20,568 bases of DNA from Frankiales bacterium. GTDB taxonomy: Bacteria > Actinomycetota > Actinomycetes > Mycobacteriales > SCTD01. Location: positions 1 through 20,568 of the forward strand of contig JAOPWI010000342.1 in NCBI GenBank assembly GCA_025965755.1. Direction: 5' to 3'. The notes under the pieces are model-generated. The model was not told the origin of the DNA. It saw nothing but the letters and a program-made list of their open reading frames with translations, and did no database searches. The translations under genes were made by a program, and so were the position numbers. Positions 13,790 to 20,568 of the stretch are shown piece after piece. The stretch's first letter is position 1. Each line of letters starts with the position of its first letter.

Positions 13790-15093
13790 GTCAGCGCCGC
13801 GAGCCGCTCGAACACCGGCGCCAGCCGCTCCAGGTAGCGCTCCGGCCGGCAGACCTCGTCCAGGCGCGCCTCGTCGAGCTCCTTGCCGGCCTCCTGCGCC
13901 TCGGCCGTGAGGGTGGCGCGAAACGGCGTGCCGGTCTCCCAGGTCTTCATGGCCGCGCGCTGCACGAACGCGTACGCGTCCTCGCGCGAGAGCCCGCCCT
14001 CGACCAGCTCGAGCAGCACCGTGGAGGTGTAGATGAGCCCGCCGGAGCTCTCCAGGTTGGCCCGCATGCGGTCGGCGTCGACGACCAGGCCGGTGACCAG
14101 GCGGGTGGTGAGGTGCAGCAGGTAGTCGGTGCCGACGGCGGCGTCGGGCAGCGCGATCCGCTCGGTCGAGGAGTGGCTGATGTCGCGCTCGTGCCAGAGC
14201 GGGATGCCCTCCATGACCGGCACGACCTGCGCGCGCACCACCCGGGCCAGGCCGGCGATGCGCTCGCTGGCGATCGGGTTCTTCTTGTGCGGCATCGCCG
14301 ACGAGCCCTTCTGGCCCTTGCCGAACGGCTCCCACAGCTCCCGCACCTCGGTGCGCTGGCCGTGCCGCACCTCGAGCGCGAAGGCCTCGCACACCGTCGC
14401 GATCACGGCGAGCGCGGACACCCACTCGCTGATGCCGTCGCGGATCACCACCTGCGTCGCGGCCGGCGCGGGCGTCAGGCCGAGGCGGGAGGCGACCGCC
14501 TGCTCGACCGCCGGGTCGATGTTGGAGTACGTGCCGACCGCACCGCTGATCTTGGCGACGGCGACGGCCTCGCGGGCCCGGCGCAGCCGGTCGCGGCTGC
14601 GCGCCATCGCGAACGCCAGGTCGGCGACCCGGTGGCCCCAGGTCGTCGGCTCGGCGTGGATGCCGTGGGTGCGGCCGACCTTGACGGTGTCCTTGTGGGT
14701 GAGCCCCAGGTCGCGCATCGCGGCGACCAGCGCGTCGGCCTTGGCCAGCAGGATGTCGGTGGCCTCGACCAGCTGCAGCGCGAGCGCGGTGTCCAGCAGG
14801 TCGCTGCTCGTCATGCCGAAGTGCACGTACGCCGCCGCCTCGCGCGGCTGCGTGTTGTCCGCCCAGGCGGACAGGAAGGCGATGACGTCGTGCTGGGTCA
14901 CGGCCTCGATCTCGGCGACCGCCTCGGGAGTCGGCGGCGCGGCGGCCCGGACCGGCTCCACGGTGTCCGCCGGCACGACACCTGCCGCGGCGTGCGCCTC
15001 CAGGACGAGCACCTCGACCTGGCACCACAGCTCGTACTTGTGGGCCTCGCTCCAGACCCGGCCCATCTCGGGCAGGGTGTACCGCTCGATCAC
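13786..15093 (-). CDS. purB: Adenylosuccinate lyase
   Basis: A 435-residue member of the fumarase/aspartase superfamily. It releases fumarate twice in purine synthesis: SAICAR to AICAR, and adenylosuccinate to AMP. His68 (TQHD) and His143 (GRTHG) are the expected active-site histidines. The superfamily signature GSSAMPHKKNP (263-273) carries the catalytic serine. TSSDLLDTALALQL (95-108) is also diagnostic. GTG at 15093 overlaps the purD stop in a GTGA, and GAGGAG lies 5 bases upstream inside purD, so it has its own ribosome-binding site as well as coupling. Confidence 0.97.
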   Translation of the reverse strand: MIERYTLPEMGRVWSEAHKYELWCQVEVLVLEAHAAAGVVPADTVEPVRAAAPPTPEAVAEIEAVTQHDVIAFLSAWADNTQPREAAAYVHFGMTSSDLLDTALALQLVEATDILLAKADALVAAMRDLGLTHKDTVKVGRTHGIHAEPTTWGHRVADLAFAMARSRDRLRRAREAVAVAKISGAVGTYSNIDPAVEQAVASRLGLTPAPAATQVVIRDGISEWVSALAVIATVCEAFALEVRHGQRTEVRELWEPFGKGQKGSSAMPHKKNPIASERIAGLARVVRAQVVPVMEGIPLWHERDISHSSTERIALPDAAVGTDYLLHLTTRLVTGLVVDADRMRANLESSGGLIYTSTVLLELVEGGLSREDAYAFVQRAAMKTWETGTPFRATLTAEAQEAGKELDEARLDEVCRPERYLERLAPVFERLAALT

Positions 15094-16376
15094 GTGCGCT
15101 CCTCGGGGGTAGGCACCGAGTCTCCCAGAGACACCTCGCCGCGCTGCGCCCGGAGGGCGATGTCGGTACGGCTGTGCGACCCGCGCAGCCGCACCGCGGA
15201 CACGCCCTCGTAGGCCAGCGCCCGGGCCTGGCCCAGGTCGTCCGCGACCGCCGTGACGGACAGGACGCGGCCGCCGGAGCTGACCACCCGGTCGCCGTCG
15301 CGGCGGGTGCCGGCGTGCAGCACGTCGACGCCGGGCGGCAGCGCGCCGATCGTGATCTCGTCACCGGACGCCGGGGCCGCGGGATAGCCCTCGGCGGCGA
15401 TGACGACCGTGACGGCCGCCCCCTCGCGCCAGGCCAGCGGCGGGTGGTCGGCCAGCGTGCCGGTCGCCGCGGCGCGCAGCAGCCCCGCCAGCGGGGAGTC
15501 CAGCAGCGCCAGCACGACCTGCGTCTCGGGGTCGCCGAAGCGGCAGTTGAACTCGATGACCTGCGGGCCGCGGGCCGTCATCGCCAGGCCGGCGTAGAGC
15601 AGCCCGGCGAACGGCGTGCCGCGCTCCCGCATCGCGTCGACGACCGGCTGCAGCACCTCGCGCTGGATCTGCGGCACCGCGTCGGCGGGCAGCCACGGGA
15701 GCGGGGCGTAGGCGCCCATGCCCCCGGTGTTGGGGCCGGTGTCCTGGTCGAACACCCGCTTGAAGTCCTGCGCCGGGAGCAGCGGCACGACGGTGGTGCC
15801 GTCGGTGACGGCGAACAGCGAGACCTCGGGGCCGTCGAGAAAGTCCTCCACCACGACGCGGGCTCCCGGAGCGCTCAGCACGTCGCGGGCGAAGGCGGTG
15901 GCCACCTCGAGGTCGGACCCCACGTGCACGCCCTTGCCGGCGGCCAGCCCGTCGGCCTTCACGACGTACGGCGCGACCGCCTGCGCGAGGTGCGCGGCGC
16001 AGGCCTGGGCGTCGTCGAACACCCGGGCGGCCGCCGTGGGAACCCCGGCCTGGGCCATGACCTCCTTGGCGAACGCCTTGCTGCCCTCGATCCGAGCCGC
16101 CTGCGCGGAGGGCCCGAAGACCGCCACACCGGCGTCCCGCAGCGCGTCCGCGACGCCGGCGACGAGCGGCCCCTCCGGACCCACGACGACGAGGTCGGCG
16201 GCCAGCTCGCGCGCCAGCGCGGTGACGGCCGCCGGGTCGGCCGGGTCGACCGGCGCGGTGTCCGGGGTTCCGGCGTTGCCCGGGGCGACCACCACCCGGG
16301 TCACCGACGGGTCGCGAGACAGCGCGAGGGCGAGGGCGTGCTCGCGGGCACCGGCACCGAGGACGAGGACGATCAC
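15090..16376 (-). CDS. purD: Phosphoribosylamine-glycine ligase (GAR synthetase)
   Basis: A 428-residue ATP-grasp enzyme that joins 5-phosphoribosylamine and glycine, the second step of the pathway. The N-terminal domain has VLVLGAGAREHALALAL and VVGPEGPLVAGVAD. The ATP-grasp core has EGSKAFAKEVMA (98-109), YVVKADGLAAGKGVHVG (137-153), DTGPNTGGMGAY (212-223) and EFNCRFGDPETQ (275-286). Full family length. The GTG at 16376 gives the canonical N-terminus but has no Shine-Dalgarno. TAGCGT lies 7 bases upstream, so the message may be leaderless. The gap to the preceding ParB-like gene is 35 bases. The stop overlaps purB in a GTGA. Confidence 0.97.
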   Translation of the reverse strand: MIVLVLGAGAREHALALALSRDPSVTRVVVAPGNAGTPDTAPVDPADPAAVTALARELAADLVVVGPEGPLVAGVADALRDAGVAVFGPSAQAARIEGSKAFAKEVMAQAGVPTAAARVFDDAQACAAHLAQAVAPYVVKADGLAAGKGVHVGSDLEVATAFARDVLSAPGARVVVEDFLDGPEVSLFAVTDGTTVVPLLPAQDFKRVFDQDTGPNTGGMGAYAPLPWLPADAVPQIQREVLQPVVDAMRERGTPFAGLLYAGLAMTARGPQVIEFNCRFGDPETQVVLALLDSPLAGLLRAAATGTLADHPPLAWREGAAVTVVIAAEGYPAAPASGDEITIGALPPGVDVLHAGTRRDGDRVVSSGGRVLSVTAVADDLGQARALAYEGVSAVRLRGSHSRTDIALRAQRGEVSLGDSVPTPEERT

Positions 16377-16383
16377 GCGGACG

Positions 16384-16389
16384 ACGCTA
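16384..16389 (-). promoter_or_regulatory. Candidate leaderless -10 box of purD
   Basis: Minus strand TAGCGT is 7 bases from the GTG of purD. It lies in the 35-base gap after the ParB-like gene, with no ribosome-binding site and no clear -35 box. Confidence 0.5.
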
Positions 16390-16411
16390 GCCGGGCCCGG
16401 CGGGACCCGGC

Positions 16412-16704
16412 TCAGTCGGGCAGGCTCAGGACCCGGGCGTGCAGGACCTTGCGCTGGTGCAGCGCGCAGCGCAGGGCCCGGTGCAGGCCGTCCTCGAGAT
16501 AGAGCTCGCCTCGCCACTGCACGACGTGGGCGAACATGTCGCCGTAGTAGGTCGAGTCGTCGTCGAGCAGCAGCCCGAGCTGCAGGGTGCTCTTCGTGGT
16601 GATCAGGTGGTCCAGCTGCACCTGGCTCGGGGGGATCGCGACCCAGTCCCTGAGCGAGGTCCCGTGCTCGGGATAGGGGCGGCCGTCCAGGACCCCCTTG
16701 AAGA

Positions 16705-16708
<4 letters not shown>
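16412..16708 (-). CDS. Small ParB/Srx-like protein coupled to purA
   Basis: A 98-residue protein of unknown function. After a short start (FKGVLDGRPYPEHGTSLRDW) it reads IPPSQVQLDHLITTKS, then LYLEDGLHRALRCALHQRKV and LHARVLSL. The pairing of a strand-like VxLDxL segment with a D-G-x-H-R-x-x-A motif (Asp73-Ala78) and a closing x-x-A-R-V strand resembles the ParB N-terminal/sulfiredoxin fold, where the matching motif binds nucleotide or phosphate. This resemblance is by eye. I also recall small proteins of this type beside actinobacterial purA. The GTG overlaps the purA stop in a GTGA, so the two are translationally coupled. There is no membrane segment and no HTH. Confidence 0.8.
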
Positions 16709-17988
<1,280 letters not shown>

Positions 17989-18030
17989 GTGCGCGCTCCT
18001 GTGCTGCTGTCCGCCTCGCGGACACGGCGA

Positions 18031-18059
18031 AGCCCCTGGCGCAGGTCGCGCCCGGGGCT
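18031..18059 (-). promoter_or_regulatory. Hairpin in the purA leader
   Basis: AGCCCC/GGGGCT (6 bp) and GGCGC/GCGCC (5 bp), with one mismatch between them and a 5-base loop, form a compact stem. If the TAGGCT box is used, the hairpin begins about 5 bases after transcription start. No U-run follows on the purA strand, so it is not a classical intrinsic terminator there. It may stabilise the 5' end or affect initiation. Confidence 0.45.
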
Positions 18060-18070
18060 CTTGCGCGGCG

Positions 18071-18076
18071 AGCCTA
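18071..18076 (-). promoter_or_regulatory. Candidate -10 box of purA
   Basis: Minus strand TAGGCT, about 83 bases from the ATG and about 20 bases from the -10 box of the divergent gene. The -35 is unclear. Confidence 0.4.
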
Positions 18077-18095
18077 GCGGAGGGAACGCTGCCCG

Positions 18096-18101
18096 TATCG
18101 T
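18096..18101 (+). promoter_or_regulatory. Candidate leaderless -10 box of the 18108 gene
   Basis: TATCGT lies 6 bases from the ATG at 18108 with no Shine-Dalgarno between, the same geometry as purS and purQ. No -35 box is visible. Confidence 0.5.
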
Positions 18102-18107
18102 CGATCC

Positions 18108-18668
18108 ATGGCACGCATCCCCGGCATCGACAGCGTGTGGGCCCTTCTGCAGGCGCAGACCGAGGCGCTCGCGTCGCTTCCCGAGGTCGTCACGTCGCTG
18201 ACCCAGGCGGTGCGCGGGCTCGGCGACACCGTGGTCCAGACCCGCGAGACGATCCAGGCGGTGCAGCGACTCGCCGTGCGCCTGGACGCGCTCGTCGAGG
18301 AGCTGGAGGAGCCGCTGCGGGCGCTGCGGCCGGGCCTCATGCGGCTCGCCGAGGTGCTCGACGACCCGATCATCGGGGAGGTCCCGGACACGCTGCGGCA
18401 GATCCAGAGCGACGTGCTGCCGGTGATCCGCACGCTGGCCGAGACCCACGAGAAGGTCGCCTTCATCGCCGGCTCGACCGACCGCATCATGACCTTCGTC
18501 GACGAGACCAGCCGGACCTTCGCCAGCCTGCCGGGCGCCGGCCTGCTCGGGCGCCGGCGCGCGGCCGGCGGCCCGGTGCCGCCCCGGGTGATCACCGTCG
18601 AGCAGGGGACGCCACACGTGCCGCGGCCACAGCCGGGAGATCAGCCGGGAGATCAGCCGGAGAGCTGA
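18108..18668 (+). CDS. Helical protein of unknown function divergent from purA
   Basis: A 186-residue soluble protein, almost all predicted helix. Heptad-like stretches run from about residue 15 to 125, for example VVTSLTQAVRGLGDTVVQTR and LAVRLDALVEELEEPLRALR, suggesting a coiled coil or helical bundle. Residues 150-186 are a Gly/Pro-rich tail. No catalytic motif, signal peptide or membrane segment is seen. In Mycobacterium a conserved protein (Rv0358 as I recall) holds the same place divergent from purA. The tail ends in GDQPGDQPES, encoded by a 12-base tandem repeat. The 3' end overlaps the converging DUF3151 gene by 16 bases. The start has no ribosome-binding site but a TATCGT box 6 bases upstream. 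Confidence 0.8.
   Translation: MARIPGIDSVWALLQAQTEALASLPEVVTSLTQAVRGLGDTVVQTRETIQAVQRLAVRLDALVEELEEPLRALRPGLMRLAEVLDDPIIGEVPDTLRQIQSDVLPVIRTLAETHEKVAFIAGSTDRIMTFVDETSRTFASLPGAGLLGRRRAAGGPVPPRVITVEQGTPHVPRPQPGDQPGDQPES
18631..18660. repeat. 12-bp tandem repeat at the 3' end of the helical protein gene
   Basis: AGCCGGGAGATC occurs twice in full (18631-18642, 18643-18654) and half again to 18660. The unit length keeps the frame and adds Gly-Asp-Gln-Pro repeats. The repeat runs into the start of the 3' overlap with DUF3151. Confidence 0.85.
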
Positions 18669-19075
18669 GCCTTCGCGCTCGGGTCGCTGTCGTGCAGGAA
18701 CTGCTCGATCCGCTGCGCCTCGTCCGCCTCGTCGATCGCGGCGGCGGCCCGGCCCAGGGCGTGCAGCGCACGCAGGAACCCCTGGTTCGGCGCGTGCGAG
18801 AACGGCACCGGCCCGTAGCCCTTCCACCCGGCGCGCCGCAGCGCGTCCAGGCCGCGGTGGTAGCCGGTGCGGGCGTACGCGTAGCTCTCCACGACCGCAC
18901 CGCGGGCGAACGCCGCATCGGCCAGCGCCGCCCAGGCCGCGCTGGAGGTGGGGAACTGCGCCGCCACCTCGGCGGGCTCGCGGCCGGCCTCGAGGAGCTC
19001 GCGCGGCCCGCGCTCATCGGGGAGCAGGGTGGGAGGCGGCCCGCCGAGCAGGTCCTTGCCGGAAAGACTTGTCAT
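18653..19075 (-). CDS. DUF3151 family protein
   Basis: A 140-residue soluble protein of the actinobacterial DUF3151 family, with no assigned function. Recognisable parts are DLLGGPPPTLLPDERGPREL at the N-terminus, FPTSSAAWAALADAAFARG, VVESYAYARTGYHRGLDALR, RAGWKGYGPVPFSHAPNQGF and a C-terminal helix EADEAQRIEQFLHDSDPSAK. The repeated Ala-rich helices recall TPR folds. The ATG at 19075 is chosen because MTSLSGKDLLGG is a natural start; an in-frame ATG at 19093 is also possible and would overlap the hydrolase start head to head in a CATG. No good Shine-Dalgarno. As I recall, the family also lies near purA in Mycobacterium. Confidence 0.92.
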   Translation of the reverse strand: MTSLSGKDLLGGPPPTLLPDERGPRELLEAGREPAEVAAQFPTSSAAWAALADAAFARGAVVESYAYARTGYHRGLDALRRAGWKGYGPVPFSHAPNQGFLRALHALGRAAAAIDEADEAQRIEQFLHDSDPSAKAQLSG

Positions 19076-19091
19076 GAGGGCAGGATGCCGC

Positions 19092-19976
19092 ATGACCGTT
19101 CCTGAGCCCGCCGGCCGCCTGCTTCCCGTCCACGACACCCACCTCTACGTCGTCGAGCGGGGGCCCGAGGACGGGCTGCCGCTGCTCGTCCTGCACGGCG
19201 GCCCGGGCCTGGACCACACCACGTTCGGCGGCTACCTGGACGCGCTCGCCGACACCTACCGGCTGGTCCTGATCGACGGCCGGGCCCAGGGCCGCAGCGA
19301 TCGGGACAGCGACCCGCGCAGCTGGACGCTGTCCCAGCACGCCAGCGACGTGAGCGCGGTCGCGGCGGCGATCGGGGTGGAGCGGTACGCCGTGCTCGGT
19401 CACTCCTACGGCGCGTTCGTCGCGCTGCAGCACGCCGTGGACGCTCCCGGCGCGGCCGTGGCGACGGTGGTGAGCAGCGGCGTGCCGTCGACCTCGTGGC
19501 TGTCGGCGGTCGAGGAGGGGCTGGCGGTCTTCCAGCCGGAGGACCTGCGCGAGCAGGTGCGCGCCTCCTGGGAGCGCGAGGCGTCGGTCGAGCGAGACGA
19601 GGACGTGCTGCCGCTGTTCGTCGACCAGCTGCCGTGGCACTTCGCCGACCCGCGCGACCCGCGGATCGCCTCGCTGGCCGCGGGACTGACGCACCTGCGC
19701 GGCTCCGCGGCCGTCCTGCGGGCGACCTCGCTGGAGGGCGGCGGGCTGTCGATCGAGGTGGCCGACCGGCTGGCCGAGGTCGCCCAGCCGGTGCTCGTCC
19801 TGGCCGGCCGGCACGACCGGACCTGCGTCCCCGCAGCGTCCGAGGCGATGGCCCAGGCGCTGCCGCACGGGGAGCTGCACGTGTTCCAGGACGCCGGCCA
19901 CCTGGCCTACGTCGAGGTCACGGAGGAGTACGTGGGCGTCGTGCGCGCCTTTCTGGACCGCGTCACGGCCCCCTGA
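19092..19976 (+). CDS. Alpha/beta hydrolase, proline iminopeptidase-like
   Basis: A 294-residue hydrolase without signal peptide, so probably cytoplasmic. The likely triad is Ser105 in GHSYG, Asp242 in GRHDRT and His270 in DAGHLAYVE. HGGPG (35-39) forms the oxyanion region and is typical of S33 proline iminopeptidases and related hydrolases. The usual DQRGxGRS loop reads DGRAQGRSDR (62-71) here, so the enzyme is not a standard iminopeptidase. The substrate is unknown. ATG at 19092 has AGGA 6 bases upstream. The starts of this gene and DUF3151 are only 16 bases apart, so each promoter must lie inside the other gene. The 3' end overlaps the FetB-like gene by 14 bases. Confidence 0.9.
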   Translation: MTVPEPAGRLLPVHDTHLYVVERGPEDGLPLLVLHGGPGLDHTTFGGYLDALADTYRLVLIDGRAQGRSDRDSDPRSWTLSQHASDVSAVAAAIGVERYAVLGHSYGAFVALQHAVDAPGAAVATVVSSGVPSTSWLSAVEEGLAVFQPEDLREQVRASWEREASVERDEDVLPLFVDQLPWHFADPRDPRIASLAAGLTHLRGSAAVLRATSLEGGGLSIEVADRLAEVAQPVLVLAGRHDRTCVPAASEAMAQALPHGELHVFQDAGHLAYVEVTEEYVGVVRAFLDRVTAP

Positions 19977-20568
19977 GCCCGCGCGAGGTCGCCCTCCGGG
20001 CCCACCGGTCGCGCCAGGCCGCCCGGGCCGGGTACGGCATGTCGGCCGCGATCGGGCGCAGCGCCTGCGCCTCGTCGAACAGCGCCCGGCCGGCGAGCCG
20101 GCCCGCGACCTGGCCGGAGACGGCGGTGGCGCCGAGCAGCATGTACATCACCACGACCTGGTAGCGGATCGCGGTGAGCGGGTCGACGCCGGCCAGCAGC
20201 AGCCCGGTCATCGCGCCGGGCAGGGAGATCAGCCCGACCGTCCTGACCGCGTCGATGTCGGTGACCAGCGCGGCCCGCTGAGCCAGCCGCAGGGACGGGG
20301 CGAACGCCAGCGACGCCGGCAGTCCCAGGGCCAGCCGCGCCTCCACCTGGTGGCGGCTCGACGTCGCCTCGTCGCGGACCCGGGCCAGCACCAGGCTGGT
20401 GCCGCGCATGGCCGCGGACACCACCATGCCGCCCACCGGCACGACGACCCGCGGCTCCAGGTGGATGACCTGCGCGGCCAGCAGCAGCCCGAGCGTGGAG
20501 CCGACCCCGCAGGCCAGCGCGGCCGTGGCGATGCGCTGCGCACCCGGCAGCCCGCGGGCGCGACCGGC
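19963..20568 (-). CDS. FetB/UPF0014-type ABC transporter permease, 5' truncated
   Basis: The 201 visible residues are the C-terminal part of an integral membrane protein; the start lies beyond the right edge. Diagnostic segments are PVGGMVVSAAMRGTSLVLAR (family P-L-x-G-M-I-x-G-N-A-M-N), the charged loop with EARLALGLPAS, and VRTVGLISLPGAMTGLLLAG followed by DPLTAIRYQVVVMYML. Four hydrophobic stretches are visible. Family members such as E. coli FetB (YbbM) work with an ATPase partner and are linked to iron export and oxidative-stress resistance; the substrate here is inferred. The ATPase gene is expected upstream on this strand, outside the window. The stop overlaps the hydrolase stop region by 14 bases, tail to tail. 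Confidence 0.85.
   Translation of the reverse strand, partial: AGRARGLPGAQRIATAALACGVGSTLGLLLAAQVIHLEPRVVVPVGGMVVSAAMRGTSLVLARVRDEATSSRHQVEARLALGLPASLAFAPSLRLAQRAALVTDIDAVRTVGLISLPGAMTGLLLAGVDPLTAIRYQVVVMYMLLGATAVSGQVAGRLAGRALFDEAQALRPIAADMPYPARAAWRDRWARRATSRGLRGP

Noticed and set aside
14113..15213. Long plus-strand open frames opposite purB.
   Set aside because: purB has full length and catalytic signatures on the minus strand; these frames are antisense shadows.

Overview
The window is very GC-rich DNA from an actinomycete. Codon third positions are almost all G or C, and GTG starts dominate. It carries lineage markers: a 68-residue BldC-type MerR-like regulator, a DUF3073 protein and a DUF3151 protein. 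Gene order resembles, as I recall it, the bldC - hypothetical - valine dehydrogenase - DUF3073 - purM - purF block of Streptomyces, and the SCP-like/purF/purM and purA/DUF3151 neighbourhoods of Mycobacterium. A Geodermatophilaceae- or Frankia-like host is plausible, but this is inference.

Layout. Positions 1-1007 (+) hold the 3' part of an alanine/proline-rich membrane protein, which converges on bldC (1082-1288, -). Next come a conserved protein of unknown function (1440-2312, -), and divergently a Glu/Leu/Phe/Val-type dehydrogenase (2469-3572, +) and a DUF3073 protein (3717-3908, +). A repeat-rich intergenic stretch with a strong hairpin (3909-4204) separates these from the core of the window. 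The core is an unbroken 13.8 kb run of 13 minus-strand genes, 17988 down to 4205: purA, a small ParB/Srx-like protein, purD, purB, purC, purS, an RsbW-like ATPase, purQ, purL, an SCP-like protein, an acyl-CoA synthetase, purF and purM. The right end holds a helical protein (18108-18668, +), DUF3151 (18653-19075, -), an alpha/beta hydrolase (19092-19976, +) and a FetB-type permease cut by the window edge (19963-20568, -).

How the genes work together. The nine pur genes encode PRPP amidotransferase, GAR synthetase, the three-part FGAM synthase (PurS, PurQ, PurL), AIR synthetase, SAICAR synthase, adenylosuccinate lyase and adenylosuccinate synthetase. These cover most of the route to IMP and both steps from IMP to AMP. 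purN, purE/purK and purH are not in the window. Five junctions in the run are 4-base GTGA start/stop overlaps. Hairpins and TANNNT boxes suggest at least four transcription units: purA-parB-like; purD-purB-purC ending in a hairpin; purS-ATPase-purQ-purL and possibly onward; and purF-purM.

Most notable are four genes not obviously needed for purine synthesis lodged in the run (RsbW-like ATPase, ParB/Srx-like protein, SCP-like protein, acyl-CoA synthetase), and a recurring TANNNT box 6-8 bases upstream of start codons that lack a usable ribosome-binding site. That pattern points to leaderless transcripts. At purQ the -10 box appears to incorporate the stop codon of the preceding gene. I did not find a convincing wholly new system; the best candidate for new biology is the regulatory wiring of this purine cluster.
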